From Allomuricauda sp. F6463D (GTDB lineage Bacteria > Bacteroidota > Bacteroidia > Flavobacteriales > Flavobacteriaceae): DNA of 64,000 nt. How positions within the stretch are numbered: position 1 is the stretch's first letter; every line of letters starts with the position of its first letter. Both the position numbers and the translations under genes were made by a program. Location: assembly GCF_023015965.1 (NCBI RefSeq), contig NZ_JALKAN010000003.1:124001-188000 (forward strand). The letters run 5' to 3'. This document shows, in pieces, positions 8,893 through 19,145 of the stretch. The notes beneath the pieces were generated by a model that did not search any database, was not told the origin of the DNA, and saw only the letters and a program-made list of their open reading frames with translations.

Positions 8893-10227
8893 ATGGGCCG
8901 ATTGGTAATACTGGGAGGTGGAGAAAGTGGGGTTGGAACCGCAATTTTAGGGCAGCAGAAAGGATATAATGTCTTTGTTTCGGACAAAGGCGAGATAAAA
9001 GATAAATACAAAAAAGTTCTTGAACATTTTGAGATTGAATGGGAGTCTGGAACGCATACGGAATCTAAAATTCTAAATGCCGATGTGGTGATGAAAAGTC
9101 CTGGAATACCCGACAAGGTGGCCATTGTTAAAGCACTTGTTGATAAAGGTATCCCAGTGATTTCTGAAATAGAATTTGCATCAAAATACACGGATGCTAC
9201 AATAATTGGTATCACCGGAAGTAACGGTAAAACCACGACCACTATGTTAATCCACCATCTGTTAAAAGATGGGGAACTGCATGTGGGTATGGCAGGAAAC
9301 ATTGGAGATAGCTATGCTAAAATGGTGGCCGAGAATGATTTTGATCATTATGTGTTGGAAATAAGCAGTTTTCAATTGGATGGAATAGTGGGGTTTAAAC
9401 CCAATATCGCCATAATCACCAACATTACTCCAGATCATTTGGATAGGTACGATTACAAGTTTGAAAATTATATCGCATCCAAATTTAAAATAGCCATGAA
9501 TCAAGATAAAAATGATTACCTGATTTATGATGCCGATGATGAAGTGATTCAGGATTGGTTAAAAAAACATCCAGTTCAATCAAAATTGGTTCCCTTTTCT
9601 TTAAAAAGAAAATTAGAGGAGGGAGCTTGGTTAGAAGATAAAACAATAAAAATAAAATTAGAACATAAAACCTTGGAAATGAGAGATGATATTTTGGCCA
9701 TGGAAGGCCAGCACAATGTAAAGAACACCATGGCGGCGAGTATGGCAGCCATGTTGGTGAAGGTTAGAAAAGAGACCATTCGCCAGAGTATCCAATCTTT
9801 TCAGGGTGTGCCCCATAGATTGGAAAAAGTATTGAAAATCAATCATGTGGAATACATCAACGATTCCAAGGCAACAAACGTAAATGCTACATTTTATGCA
9901 TTGGACGGTATTAAAAAACCGATTGTATGGATTGCCGGTGGAGTGGATAAGGGTAACAATTATTCGGAGTTGATGCCGTTGGTGCGCGAAAAAGTGAAAG
10001 CTATTATTTGTCTGGGAACGGACAATACCAAATTAAAGGATGTTTTTGGAAATGTCATCGATTTAATGGTCGAAACTTATTCCATGGAAGAAGCTGTGAA
10101 GGTTGCCTATAAACTTGCGGAGCGCGGAGATGCTGTTTTGTTATCTCCAGCTTGTGCCAGTTTCGACCTTTTCAAGAATTATGAGGATCGAGGAGATCAA
10201 TTTAAAAACGCAATAAAAAACTTGTAA
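8893..10227 (+). CDS. murD: UDP-N-acetylmuramoylalanine-D-glutamate ligase MurD
   Basis: Adds D-glutamate to UDP-MurNAc-L-Ala. The 444-residue protein carries an N-terminal Rossmann-like domain (GGGESGVG at 8-15), the ATP-binding motif TGSNGKTT at 108-115, the NITPDHLDRY segment and the C-terminal domain motif SPACASFDLFKNYEDRGD typical of MurD. It abuts mraY without a gap and ftsW follows after 3 nt. Confidence 0.97.
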   Translation: MGRLVILGGGESGVGTAILGQQKGYNVFVSDKGEIKDKYKKVLEHFEIEWESGTHTESKILNADVVMKSPGIPDKVAIVKALVDKGIPVISEIEFASKYTDATIIGITGSNGKTTTTMLIHHLLKDGELHVGMAGNIGDSYAKMVAENDFDHYVLEISSFQLDGIVGFKPNIAIITNITPDHLDRYDYKFENYIASKFKIAMNQDKNDYLIYDADDEVIQDWLKKHPVQSKLVPFSLKRKLEEGAWLEDKTIKIKLEHKTLEMRDDILAMEGQHNVKNTMAASMAAMLVKVRKETIRQSIQSFQGVPHRLEKVLKINHVEYINDSKATNVNATFYALDGIKKPIVWIAGGVDKGNNYSELMPLVREKVKAIICLGTDNTKLKDVFGNVIDLMVETYSMEEAVKVAYKLAERGDAVLLSPACASFDLFKNYEDRGDQFKNAIKNL

Positions 10228-10230
10228 AAC

Positions 10231-11436
10231 GTGTTGGGAGTATTCAAAAATCTGAAAGGTGATAAGGCTATATGGGGTGTAGTGGCTCTCTTGGCACTTT
10301 TCTCATTTTTACCAGTGTACAGTGCCAGTACTAATTTGGTGTACGTCAATGGTGATGGAACCACTTTGGGACATTTGGTAAAACATGCTGTGCTCCTTTT
10401 CTTGGGATTTGGTATTATTTATGCCGTACACAGGATACCAACGCATTATTTTAAAGGGCTGTCCATAATAGCCATGCCCATTGTAATCCTACTTTTAATA
10501 TATACACTTACAGTTGAAACACGAATAGGAGGGGTTACCGCCAACCGATGGATAAAGATACCATTGGTAGGGGTCAACTTCCAGACATCAACTTTGGCTG
10601 GCGTAGTGTTAATGATTTGGATTGCTAGGTATTTAACCAAAATCAAGGAAACTAAAATAGCTTTTAAGGAAAGTATTTTACCATTGTGGCTGCCAGTTGT
10701 TTTAGTGGTGCTCTTAATATTGCCCGAAAACTTCTCAACAGCTGCGATTCTTTGTTTTATGGTTTTGGTACTTTGTTTTTTAGGAGGATATCCTTTAAAA
10801 TATTTGTTCGCACTTGTAACAACGGGAATTGTATTTACAGGTATGTTTTTGTTTGTACTGTTCAAAGCGCCCGAAGCACTTCCTCAAAGAGCGGGAACAT
10901 GGAAGTCCAGAATAGAAACATTTGTTCATCCAGAACAAGCAGATAGGGATGACCTGCACCAATTGACTTTGGCACAAATTGCTGTAGCTGAAGGCGGGGT
11001 AGTTGGCAAGGGAGCGGGGAAGAGTGTGATGAAAAATATGCTTTCCCAAAGTACGTCTGATTTTATTTTTGCCATAATTATTGAAGAATATGGATTATTA
11101 GGGGGAGGGGCATTATTATTTTTCTACCTCCTATTGTTGTTTCGTATTGTGGTTGTTGCCCATTCATCCAAATCGGTTTTTTCAAAACTATTGGTGATAG
11201 GGGTTGGACTGCCCATTGTGTTCCAAGCCTTTATCAATATGGCAGTGGTGGTGCAATTGTTTCCTGTTACGGGGCAACCATTACCATTGATCAGTATGGG
11301 TGGAACTTCTATTTGGATGACTTGTATGGCCATTGGAATTGTGTTGAGTGCGAGCAATAGAAAAGAAAATTTAGAGGAGCAATCCTCAGGTATCGATGAA
11401 ACAAACCCTTTAGAAGTATTAAGTGGACAGATATAG
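10231..11436 (+). CDS. ftsW: Septal peptidoglycan glycosyltransferase FtsW
   Basis: SEDS-family membrane glycosyltransferase that polymerises lipid II at the septum together with FtsI. The 401-residue protein has about ten hydrophobic segments, the RW motif around [12 protein letters not shown], and the C-terminal [11 protein letters not shown] signature of SEDS proteins. The start is GTG at 10231, three nucleotides after murD; the hydrophobic first helix begins about 20 residues later. The end overlaps murG by 14 nt. Confidence 0.95.
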   Translation: MLGVFKNLKGDKAIWGVVALLALFSFLPVYSASTNLVYVNGDGTTLGHLVKHAVLLFLGFGIIYAVHRIPTHYFKGLSIIAMPIVILLLIYTLTVETRIGGVTANRWIKIPLVGVNFQTSTLAGVVLMIWIARYLTKIKETKIAFKESILPLWLPVVLVVLLILPENFSTAAILCFMVLVLCFLGGYPLKYLFALVTTGIVFTGMFLFVLFKAPEALPQRAGTWKSRIETFVHPEQADRDDLHQLTLAQIAVAEGGVVGKGAGKSVMKNMLSQSTSDFIFAIIIEEYGLLGGGALLFFYLLLLFRIVVVAHSSKSVFSKLLVIGVGLPIVFQAFINMAVVVQLFPVTGQPLPLISMGGTSIWMTCMAIGIVLSASNRKENLEEQSSGIDETNPLEVLSGQI

Positions 11437-12511
11437 GTTTATACTTTCTGGAGGAGGAACTGGAGGACATATTTATCCAGCAGTGGCTATAGCCAATGAA
11501 TTAAAAAGAAGATATCCGAATGCTGAATTTCTGTTCGTTGGCGCAAAGGATAAAATGGAGATGGAAAAAGTACCGCAAGCCGGATATAAAATAAAGGGAT
11601 TGTGGATAAGTGGAATACAACGGAAACTGACTTTGAAAAATATCACGTTTCCATTTAAATTGATAAGTAGTTTGTTGGAAGCACGTAAAATAATAAGGCA
11701 TTTTAAACCTCATGTGGCGATTGGTACGGGAGGTTTTGCGAGCGGCCCATTGTTGAAAATGGCTGAAAACTCCGGTGTGCCTTGTTTGCTGCAAGAACAG
11801 AATTCATTCGCAGGAATTACCAACAAACTGCTCGCAGGTAAAGCAAAGACAATTTGTGTGGCCTATGACGGCATGGAGCGTTTTTTTCCAAAGGAAAAAA
11901 TTGTAAAAACTGGAAATCCCATTCGTACCGATTTAGTCGATATAAAGAAAGGAAAAAAAGAAGCTACTGAGTTTTTTGGTTTGGAGTTCAATACGAAAAC
12001 TGTTTTAGTATTGGGTGGAAGCCTTGGAGCTCGAAGAGTAAATCAATTGATTGAAAAAGAGCTTGAATTTTTTAAAGAACAAGGGCTACAGGTGATTTGG
12101 CAATGTGGAAAATTGTATCACCAAGAATACAAAAAATACGATTCCAATTCTGTTAAGGTATTGGCATTTGTAAACCGTATGGATTTGGCTTACGCGGCTG
12201 CGGATGTAATTATTTCCAGGGCAGGGGCAGGATCGGTATCCGAACTCTGTTTGGTAGGTAAACCGGTGATTTTTATCCCATCGCCCAATGTGGCCGAAGA
12301 CCATCAAACCCAAAATGCAAAAGCTTTGGAAGCTAAAGATGCGGCTATCATGCTTAGGGAAACGGAGCTGGATTCTGAATTTGAAAAAAGTTTTTCAGCC
12401 TTAATGAAGTCACAAGAACTACGTATTAAACTCAGTGAGAATATTAAAAAAATGGCCATGCCAAAGGCTACGGAACATATTGTGGATGAAATTGAAAAAT
12501 TGATAAAGTGA
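11423..12511 (+). CDS. murG: UDP-GlcNAc:lipid I N-acetylglucosaminyltransferase MurG
   Basis: Makes lipid II on the cytoplasmic face of the membrane. The 362-residue GT-B protein has GGGTGGH at residues 10-16 for the acceptor side, [10 protein letters not shown] in the linker, and [12 protein letters not shown] plus [14 protein letters not shown] for UDP-GlcNAc binding. The start is GTG at 11423 inside the end of ftsW, which leaves only seven residues before the glycine-rich loop and matches the family N-terminus. It overlaps murC by GTGA. Confidence 0.97.
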   Translation: MDRYRFILSGGGTGGHIYPAVAIANELKRRYPNAEFLFVGAKDKMEMEKVPQAGYKIKGLWISGIQRKLTLKNITFPFKLISSLLEARKIIRHFKPHVAIGTGGFASGPLLKMAENSGVPCLLQEQNSFAGITNKLLAGKAKTICVAYDGMERFFPKEKIVKTGNPIRTDLVDIKKGKKEATEFFGLEFNTKTVLVLGGSLGARRVNQLIEKELEFFKEQGLQVIWQCGKLYHQEYKKYDSNSVKVLAFVNRMDLAYAAADVIISRAGAGSVSELCLVGKPVIFIPSPNVAEDHQTQNAKALEAKDAAIMLRETELDSEFEKSFSALMKSQELRIKLSENIKKMAMPKATEHIVDEIEKLIK

Positions 12512-13857
12512 ATTTGAAAGACATACATAGCGTTTATTTTATAGGTATAGGAGGCATAGGTATGTCTGCTTTAGCACGCTATTTCAAATTTATCGGCAAA
12601 AAGGTGGCCGGTTATGATAGAACATCTTCTTCAATAACAGACAACTTGATCAAACAGGGAATCTCCGTGCATTTTGAGGATAATGTCAATGTAATTTCAG
12701 ATGCTTTTAAACATCCGAACACCCTGGTGGTGTATACCCCGGCCGTTCCTTCTACACACTCAGAATTACAATTTTATCGCAATCAGGGGTTCGAAATCAA
12801 AAAACGTTCCGAGGTATTGGGGATTATTACCAAAGATTCGTTTTGTTTGGCTGTTGCCGGTACACACGGTAAAACAACTACAACTAGTATTTTGGCACAT
12901 CTGCTCAAGGTGTGTGATTTGCCCTTAACAGCTTTTTTAGGTGGTATTTCGGAAGATTTCAACAGTAACTTTGTGCTCGAAGGTACGGAGTATTCAGTTA
13001 TAGAAGCCGACGAGTTTGACCGATCGTTCTTGCATTTGACTCCAACCGTAGCTTGTGTTACATCAATGGATGCAGATCACTTGGATATCTATGGAACTAA
13101 GGAAGAATTGGAGCGTTCTTTTAATGAATTTGTGCGAAAAATAAAGCCTGATGGAAAATTGATCGTACGCAAAGGATTGCCGTTGGATGGTATCACTTTT
13201 GGTATTGAAGATGGGTCCGATTACTGCATCAAGAATATTAGTATTGAAAATGGTGCCTACATATTCGATATTGTAACACCTACGGATGTTATTAATAATG
13301 TGAAGTTCAATAAGCCAGGAAGACATAATCTATTAAATGGATTGGCTGCTTTTACCATGGCGGTACAAACAGGTTGTTCACCGCATCGAATTGCACAAGC
13401 TTTAGAAAGCTTTAAAGGCGTTCAGCGTAGATTTTCTTACCAAATAAAAGAAAAAGATTTTGTTTTTATAGATGATTATGCTCATCATCCAACAGAAATC
13501 AATGCTGTTCATCAAGCTATTCGAGAAATGCATGAAGGAGAAAAGATTACGGTAGTTTTTCAGCCCCATCTATTTTCAAGGACAAAGGATTTTATAGAAG
13601 ATTTTGCAACAAGTCTTTCAGATTTTGATGAAATAATACTATTGGATATTTATCCAGCAAGGGAAGAACCAATTGAGGGAGTCACTTCGCAATGGTTGTT
13701 GGATAAAATAGAGAACCCCAATAAAAAACTGATTTCAAAATCAGCATTATTGGAAGAAGTAATGAACTGCAAATCGGGCGTATTGGTTGCTCTAGGTGCA
13801 GGTGATATTGGACTGGAAGTTCCAAAAATCAAAAAAAAATTGAGTTATGCGCATTAA
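12508..13857 (+). CDS. murC: UDP-N-acetylmuramate-L-alanine ligase MurC
   Basis: First amino-acid-adding ligase of peptidoglycan synthesis. The 449-residue protein has the [11 protein letters not shown] nucleotide-fold motif near residue 13, the ATP motif GTHGKTTTT at about 118-126, [10 protein letters not shown], and DDYAHHPTE in the third domain. The start is GTG within the murG stop (GTGA overlap). Its end overlaps the ftsQ start by 11 nt, so murG, murC and ftsQ are probably translationally coupled. Confidence 0.97.
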   Translation: MNLKDIHSVYFIGIGGIGMSALARYFKFIGKKVAGYDRTSSSITDNLIKQGISVHFEDNVNVISDAFKHPNTLVVYTPAVPSTHSELQFYRNQGFEIKKRSEVLGIITKDSFCLAVAGTHGKTTTTSILAHLLKVCDLPLTAFLGGISEDFNSNFVLEGTEYSVIEADEFDRSFLHLTPTVACVTSMDADHLDIYGTKEELERSFNEFVRKIKPDGKLIVRKGLPLDGITFGIEDGSDYCIKNISIENGAYIFDIVTPTDVINNVKFNKPGRHNLLNGLAAFTMAVQTGCSPHRIAQALESFKGVQRRFSYQIKEKDFVFIDDYAHHPTEINAVHQAIREMHEGEKITVVFQPHLFSRTKDFIEDFATSLSDFDEIILLDIYPAREEPIEGVTSQWLLDKIENPNKKLISKSALLEEVMNCKSGVLVALGAGDIGLEVPKIKKKLSYAH

Positions 13858-14566
13858 TTGGGATTACATAAAACTTGCATTTTTGTCTGTGGCCGTAGTT
13901 GCACTTTATGGTTTTGCCGACCATAAAAACCAAAAGAAAATGCTCAAAAATGTGTCTGTGAAATTTGTTGGGGACAACAATTTGTATTTAACTGAGGATG
14001 CGGTTAATAAATTGTTAATACAAAATTACGGACCCCTAAAAAACAGGCCTAAAGAACAGTTAGTTTTGAATACCATAGAGGAGCTTATACTATCCAATGA
14101 TATGGTTAAAAATGCCCAGGTCTATCTTACTGTAAATGGGGAACTTGTATCCAAGATTGTTCAGCGGAAACCAATCGGAAGAGTAGAAGGGGTCTCCAAA
14201 TTTTATTTGGACGATACAGGTGAGCGTATGCCTATATCAAAACACCACTCTGCAAGGGTTCCTATAATTACAGGAAAAATTACAGGTAAAAGCCTTGAAG
14301 ATGCTTATGTGATTTTAGATTATATCAATAATGATGATTTTTTAAGAAAGAATGTCATTGGGATACATATTGAAGAAGAAGGGAAATATCAACTCAAATT
14401 CCGCATGGAAAATTTTGTGGTGAATTTGGGCGGAGTAGATAACTTGAACAAGAAGTTCAGCAATTTTATGGCCTTTTATGCAAAGGCGGCCAGGGACAAT
14501 TCCTTGGAGGATTATGCAACAGTTAGTTTGGAATTCAACAATCAAGTGGTTTGCACCAAAATATAA
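13847..14566 (+). CDS. ftsQ: Cell division protein FtsQ
   Basis: A 239-residue bitopic protein with a short cytoplasmic N-terminus, one transmembrane helix at about residues 8-22, a POTRA-like domain (about 35-105, beginning VKFVGDNNLYLTEDAV), and a beta-rich FtsQ domain. FtsQ scaffolds FtsL/FtsB in the divisome. Bacteroidota FtsQ is divergent, so the call depends partly on its place between murC and ftsA. There is a 3-nt gap to ftsA. Confidence 0.85.
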   Translation: MRINWDYIKLAFLSVAVVALYGFADHKNQKKMLKNVSVKFVGDNNLYLTEDAVNKLLIQNYGPLKNRPKEQLVLNTIEELILSNDMVKNAQVYLTVNGELVSKIVQRKPIGRVEGVSKFYLDDTGERMPISKHHSARVPIITGKITGKSLEDAYVILDYINNDDFLRKNVIGIHIEEEGKYQLKFRMENFVVNLGGVDNLNKKFSNFMAFYAKAARDNSLEDYATVSLEFNNQVVCTKI

Positions 14567-14569
14567 ATT

Positions 14570-15898
14570 ATGGAACAAGGTAATTATTCAGTTGGGTTGG
14601 ATATTGGAACTACCAAGATCGTAGCTATCATAGGTAGGGAAAATGAATACGGAAAAATAGAAGTTTTGGGCACCGGCCGGTCTAAAAGTTTGGGTGTTCA
14701 CCGTGGAGTGGTCAATAATATTACACAGACCATATCGTCTATTCAACAGGCGGTGGAACAGGCCGAGTTGAACTCGGGCTTAAAAATTGGTTCTGTGGTG
14801 GTTGGTATTGCAGGCCAACATATCCGAAGCTTGCACCACAGTGATTATATTACCCGACCCAATTCCGAAGAGGTAATAGACAACGATGATTTGGATAAAC
14901 TGTGCAATCAGGTATACAAATTGGTAATGCTTCCAGGAGAAGAAATTATCCATGTATTGCCACAGGAGTACAAAGTGGATGGACAGGCCGAAGTTAAAGA
15001 ACCCGTAGGAATGTATGGCGGTCGATTGGAAGCCAACTTCCATGTAGTGGTAGGACAAGTATCGTCCATAAAAAATGTTGGAAGGTGTATTAAAAGCGCC
15101 GGACTTAATCTTGGAAATATCACCTTGGAACCATTGGCATCCGCTGATGCAGTTTTAAGTCAGGAAGAAAAAGAAGCAGGTGTTGCATTGATCGATATAG
15201 GGGGCGGGACTACCGACCTTGCTATTTTTAAGGATGGTATTATTCGTCATACTTCCGTTATCCCGTTCGGGGGTAATGTGATTACAGAGGACATTAAAGA
15301 AGGTTGTTCCATTATTGAGAAACAAGCTGAACTCCTAAAGATAAAATTTGGTTCCGCTTGGCCAGGGGAAAACAAGGATAATGAAATTGTATCCATACCC
15401 GGATTAAGAGGTAGGGAACCAAAAGAAATTACTCTAAAAAATCTTTCTAAGATCATACACGCACGGGTAGTGGAGATTGTAGAACAGGTTTATGTGGAGA
15501 TTAAGAACTACGGTCACGAAGAACAAAAGAAAAAATTAATTGCAGGGATTGTACTTACCGGAGGAGGAAGCCAATTGAAACATTTAAAGCAATTGGTGGA
15601 ATATATTACCGGTATGGATACAAGAATTGGTTATCCCAACGAGCACCTAGCGGGCGATTCCGATGAAGAGGTTGCCAGCCCATTGTATGCAACGGCAGTT
15701 GGGTTGCTGATGAATGCCTTAGAGGCCCAAAAGAAAAACCAAGTCGTAGAACAGGAAGAGATGTTGGAAGAAGAGGTTTTGGTAGGGCAAGAACATGATA
15801 TGGGAGCCAAAACAAATACGGTATCACAAACTGAAAGGAAATCCATTTTTGATAAATGGTCAGAAAAGTTGAAGGACTTTTTAGACAACGCAGAATAA
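14570..15898 (+). CDS. ftsA: Cell division protein FtsA
   Basis: Actin-like ATPase that tethers FtsZ filaments to the membrane. The 442-residue protein begins with the actin-fold phosphate-1 loop LDIGTTKIVA, has the SHS2 (1C) domain after it, the second phosphate loop IDIGGGTTDLAIF near residue 205 and the adenosine motif LTGGGSQLKHL. The C-terminus ends in KSIFDKWSEKLKDFLDNAE, an amphipathic helix fitting the usual membrane-targeting sequence. ftsZ starts 27 nt downstream. Confidence 0.95.
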   Translation: MEQGNYSVGLDIGTTKIVAIIGRENEYGKIEVLGTGRSKSLGVHRGVVNNITQTISSIQQAVEQAELNSGLKIGSVVVGIAGQHIRSLHHSDYITRPNSEEVIDNDDLDKLCNQVYKLVMLPGEEIIHVLPQEYKVDGQAEVKEPVGMYGGRLEANFHVVVGQVSSIKNVGRCIKSAGLNLGNITLEPLASADAVLSQEEKEAGVALIDIGGGTTDLAIFKDGIIRHTSVIPFGGNVITEDIKEGCSIIEKQAELLKIKFGSAWPGENKDNEIVSIPGLRGREPKEITLKNLSKIIHARVVEIVEQVYVEIKNYGHEEQKKKLIAGIVLTGGGSQLKHLKQLVEYITGMDTRIGYPNEHLAGDSDEEVASPLYATAVGLLMNALEAQKKNQVVEQEEMLEEEVLVGQEHDMGAKTNTVSQTERKSIFDKWSEKLKDFLDNAE

Positions 15899-15925
15899 TA
15901 ACCTCATAAGAGAAACACAACTGTC

Positions 15926-17914
15926 ATGAGTAAGAACACTGAATTTGACAACATAGCTTTTGATTTGCCCAAGAACAAGAGCAACGTAATTAAAGTAATT
16001 GGAGTAGGCGGCGGCGGAAGCAACGCTATCAATCACATGTTTCAGGCCGGTATAAATGGTGTGGATTTTGTAATCTGTAACACCGATGCCCAAGCTTTAG
16101 AAAACAGCTCTGTGCCCAATAAAATCCAATTAGGGGTGTCCCTAACCGAAGGATTGGGTGCGGGTGCTAATCCTGATGTGGGAGAACAGGCCGCTTTGGA
16201 AAGCATGGAAGATTTAAAGACCATGTTGGGACATAATACAAAAATGACGTTTATTACTGCTGGTATGGGCGGTGGCACCGGTACTGGTGCAGCTCCGGTT
16301 ATTGCTAAAATTGCCAAGGAAATGGATGTTCTTACGGTAGGTATTGTAACCATGCCGTTCCAGTTCGAAGGGGCCATGCGTAATAAACAAGCGCAGCTTG
16401 GAATTGAAAAACTACGTGCCAACGTGGACTCCTTGATTGTAATCAATAACAATAAACTTAGAGAAGTTTACGGTAATCTTGGGTTTAAAGCCGGTTTCTC
16501 TAAAGCAGATGAGGTATTGGCAACTGCGGCAAGGGGTATCGCAGAGGTAATTACTCATCATTACACACAAAATATAGATTTAAGGGATGCCAAGACAGTA
16601 CTTTCAAATAGTGGAACGGCCATTATGGGATCCTCGGCGGCATCTGGATCAGCTAGGGCTACTGAAGCCATTATGAAAGCATTGGATTCACCATTATTGA
16701 ACGATAACAAAATCAATGGTGCGAAGAACGTGTTGTTGCTTATTGTTTCCGGTTCTCAAGAAATTACCATTGATGAAATTGGTGAAATCAACGATCATAT
16801 CCAAATTGAAGCAGGTCACGGAGCTAATATTATAATGGGTGTTGGTGAAGACGAAAGCCTCGGTGAAGCAATTGCCGTTACGGTTATTGCCACAGGTTTT
16901 AATGTAGACCAACAGGATAATATAGTGAATACCGAATCTAAAAAGGTCTTTTACACCTTGGAAGACGAGCAAACCGCTGAACAGGATTTAACTCCTGAAG
17001 CTACATCAATACAAGAAGTTGAGGTTGAAAAGACACCAACTCCTGAGATAGAGACAATTCCTGAGCCAGAACCCACCGTGGTTAAACACACCTTGGATAT
17101 GGAGGAAGAAACAAAAATGGAGGATCCAAAAGTTGAGACAAAAAAACCTGACTTGATTCCGACCACTAATTACATCCGAAATTTTAATGTATTCTATGAA
17201 GAAGTTGTTCCAGAAAACGTTGAAGATGATTTTGTGATTATAGAAGCCAAGAATGTAATCAATAATATTGATGTTGTTGATGCTGAAGAAATGTCTTCGA
17301 AGAGCAAAGAAGATCAATTTACGCTAAGCTTCGATATGCCATTGAACAGTGAAGCGGAGGAAGATGAAAAGGAGCATACGGTGACCTTTAACCTAGATGA
17401 TGGATTGGGTGAGGTTGAAGTGAATGATTATGTGGAGGTAAAACCTGTTCTTGAGTACAAGAAAGAAGGAGAAACTCGATATGATCTGCAAGAGTATATG
17501 GAATTGGAAAATAAGTTGACGGGTGCAAAGTCAAAAGCTGAAACCCATGAGCCAAAAATGGTGGAGAACGAACTTGTTTTTGAAAAGAAGACTTTAAAAA
17601 CCCAAGAAGAGGACTCGAGCCATAATGAGGAGACCACAAACAGTATGGATCCTATGAATAGCTCGATCAGTGATATTTTAAGAGATAGAGCGGATGAACG
17701 CAGAAGAAAGTTGAAAAACTTTAATTACAAGTTCCAAAACAACCGTAATAGTATCGATGATATTGAAAAGGAGCCTGCATATAAGAGGCAAGGAGTTGAC
17801 CTGAACGATGTTCCAAAAGAGCAAAAAGTATCTAGAACTTCATTGGGGGAGGATAGCAATGATGATCTTCAGTTGCGCTCCAATAACTCGTTTTTACACG
17901 ATAATGTTGATTAG
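15926..17914 (+). CDS. ftsZ: Cell division GTPase FtsZ with long C-terminal linker
   Basis: Tubulin-like GTPase that forms the division ring. The GTPase and C-terminal core domains occupy about residues 20-325, with GVGGGGSNAINHM at 26-38 and the tubulin signature GGGTGTGAAP near 115-124. The protein then runs to 662 residues, far longer than the usual 380-400: about 250 acidic, low-complexity residues are followed by a basic helix (RADERRRKLKNF) and a final conserved-looking peptide ending LRSNNSFLHDNVD, which probably binds FtsA. Extended FtsZ tails are normal in Flavobacteriaceae. A strong terminator follows 38 nt downstream. Confidence 0.97.
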   Translation: MSKNTEFDNIAFDLPKNKSNVIKVIGVGGGGSNAINHMFQAGINGVDFVICNTDAQALENSSVPNKIQLGVSLTEGLGAGANPDVGEQAALESMEDLKTMLGHNTKMTFITAGMGGGTGTGAAPVIAKIAKEMDVLTVGIVTMPFQFEGAMRNKQAQLGIEKLRANVDSLIVINNNKLREVYGNLGFKAGFSKADEVLATAARGIAEVITHHYTQNIDLRDAKTVLSNSGTAIMGSSAASGSARATEAIMKALDSPLLNDNKINGAKNVLLLIVSGSQEITIDEIGEINDHIQIEAGHGANIIMGVGEDESLGEAIAVTVIATGFNVDQQDNIVNTESKKVFYTLEDEQTAEQDLTPEATSIQEVEVEKTPTPEIETIPEPEPTVVKHTLDMEEETKMEDPKVETKKPDLIPTTNYIRNFNVFYEEVVPENVEDDFVIIEAKNVINNIDVVDAEEMSSKSKEDQFTLSFDMPLNSEAEEDEKEHTVTFNLDDGLGEVEVNDYVEVKPVLEYKKEGETRYDLQEYMELENKLTGAKSKAETHEPKMVENELVFEKKTLKTQEEDSSHNEETTNSMDPMNSSISDILRDRADERRRKLKNFNYKFQNNRNSIDDIEKEPAYKRQGVDLNDVPKEQKVSRTSLGEDSNDDLQLRSNNSFLHDNVD

Positions 17915-17952
17915 TAGTGTTAAAGTTGATTTCCATTTTTAATTGGAAGCAT

Positions 17953-17989
17953 AAACCCGGAAGTTGCATAACTTTCGGGTTTATTTTTT
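17953..17989 (+). terminator. Rho-independent terminator of the dcw cluster
   Basis: A 13-bp stem (AAACCCGGAAGTT with AACTTTCGGGTTT, one G-T wobble), loop GCAT and a T-rich tail. It ends the dcw transcript after ftsZ. The tail runs into TATCTTCG, one mismatch from a -7 box, just before yqeY. Confidence 0.9.
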
Positions 17990-18013
17990 ATCTTCGCGGA
18001 CTAAATCAGAAAC

Positions 18014-18466
18014 ATGGGTTTGCAAGAAAAGGTAATGACAGAAATGAAGGCCGCAATGAAGGCAAAGGATACCGTTGCCTTGGAATCTTTGCGAGCTGTT
18101 AAATCTGCTATTTTATTAGCAAAGACAGATAAAGGAGGCGGTGCTGAATTGTCTGAGGAAGACGAGATTAAATTGGTTCAAAAATTGGTAAAGCAGCGTA
18201 AAGATAGCGCTGTAATATATCAAGAGCAGGGTCGTGATGATTTGGCCGAACCGGAATTGGCACAAGTAGCCGTTATTGAAAAATTTTTACCGGAGCAGCT
18301 TACCGAAGAGGATATAGAAAAAGTGGTTGTAATGACCATCGATGCTGTTGGGGCTACAGGTATGCAGGACATGGGAAAGGTGATGGGAATTGTTTCCAAG
18401 GAATTGGCTGGACAGGCAGATGGAAAAACCATTTCCTCCATCGTAAAAGCTAAATTGAGTTCCTAA
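18014..18466 (+). CDS. yqeY: GatB/YqeY domain-containing protein
   Basis: A 150-residue YqeY-family protein related to the C-terminal tRNA-binding tail domain of GatB, the amidotransferase that makes Gln-tRNA or Asn-tRNA. Free-standing YqeY has no settled function. Family features are the N-terminal helix with KAAMKAKDTVALESLRAVKS, the EQGRDDLAEPE segment around residues 73-83, the FLPEQLTEEDIE motif, and the C-terminal GKVMGIVSKELAGQADGK. It follows ftsZ but is separated by a terminator. The tRNA-Arg gene begins 11 nt after its stop. Confidence 0.9.
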   Translation: MGLQEKVMTEMKAAMKAKDTVALESLRAVKSAILLAKTDKGGGAELSEEDEIKLVQKLVKQRKDSAVIYQEQGRDDLAEPELAQVAVIEKFLPEQLTEEDIEKVVVMTIDAVGATGMQDMGKVMGIVSKELAGQADGKTISSIVKAKLSS

Positions 18467-18477
18467 AATTATAAATT

Positions 18478-18551
18478 GGCCCAGTAGTTCAACTGGATAG
18501 AATATCAGATTTCGGCTCTGAGGGTTGGGGGTTCGAATCCTCCCTGGGTCA
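18478..18551 (+). tRNA. tRNA-Arg (anticodon TCG)
   Basis: A full cloverleaf can be drawn. The acceptor stem is GGCCCAG with CTGGGTC (one G-T pair), the anticodon stem TCAGA with TCTGA encloses loop TTTCGGC, giving anticodon TCG for CGA codons, and the T arm GGGGG-TTCGAAT-CCTCC is intact. The discriminator base is A at 18551. The CCA end is not encoded, as is common in Bacteroidota. It is 74 nt long. Confidence 0.95.
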
Positions 18552-18570
18552 CAAAATAATTGCCGTTTTT

Positions 18571-18598
18571 AAAGTCTGGGAATTTCCCAGACTTTTTT
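18571..18598 (+). terminator. Terminator after tRNA-Arg
   Basis: Stem AAAGTCTGGGA with TCCCAGACTTT, a short AT loop and a run of six T. It overlaps the stop codon of the convergent lipoprotein gene and can probably stop transcription from both sides. Confidence 0.85.
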
Positions 18599-19145
18599 AA
18601 TATATGCTTAGAGTGTCCACATCGACAAAAGTAGCTGGAATATTTGCAATCAATCCAGCTTGATCGTCAACATCTGCAGGAACTAGTACATAACGAATGC
18701 GTATATTTTCTGAATCCACTTGATATAGATTAATATTTATGGGTATTGCATCCATACTAAACCTGATCCCGTTAAAAGATTCTGTTTGTTTATTTTCATT
18801 GGCAGGGTACATGCCATAAGAAAAATATAAATAGTTTAAATCACCTAAACTAATTGGAAAAACACGTACTGAATTATAATGTTTTAGGTACATCATTACC
18901 ACACCTCCGTTATCTATATAGGTGGATATGTTTTCTATAGGAATATCCATAAAAGCTTTTCCTATATCTAAATCTTTCCAGGTCCAAACAATAGGCATCC
19001 AGTCAGAAACAAAAATATTGGCATTACCATCTTGACCCGCAGGTCCCGTTTCACCATCTTCACCAGAACAAGAAAAAAATATAAGTAAAAGGCAGAATAA
19101 AAGATAATGGAATAGTTTTATTGTTGTAAGGTCTAAAAGCTTCAT
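18597..19145 (-). CDS. Lipoprotein with short collagen-like motif
   Basis: A 182-residue predicted lipoprotein. The hydrophobic signal (residues 8-25) ends in the lipobox FFSC with Cys26, followed at once by collagen-like Gly-X-Y triplets (GEDGETGPAGQDG at 28-40) and then a beta-rich domain of about 140 residues without recognised catalytic motifs. Bacteroidota contain many such lipoproteins of unknown role, in which the triplets act as a short linker. The open frame reaches 19181, but ATG at 19145 places the signal peptide correctly. It is monocistronic and convergent with the tRNA. Confidence 0.75.
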   Translation of the reverse strand: MKLLDLTTIKLFHYLLFCLLLIFFSCSGEDGETGPAGQDGNANIFVSDWMPIVWTWKDLDIGKAFMDIPIENISTYIDNGGVVMMYLKHYNSVRVFPISLGDLNYLYFSYGMYPANENKQTESFNGIRFSMDAIPININLYQVDSENIRIRYVLVPADVDDQAGLIANIPATFVDVDTLSIY

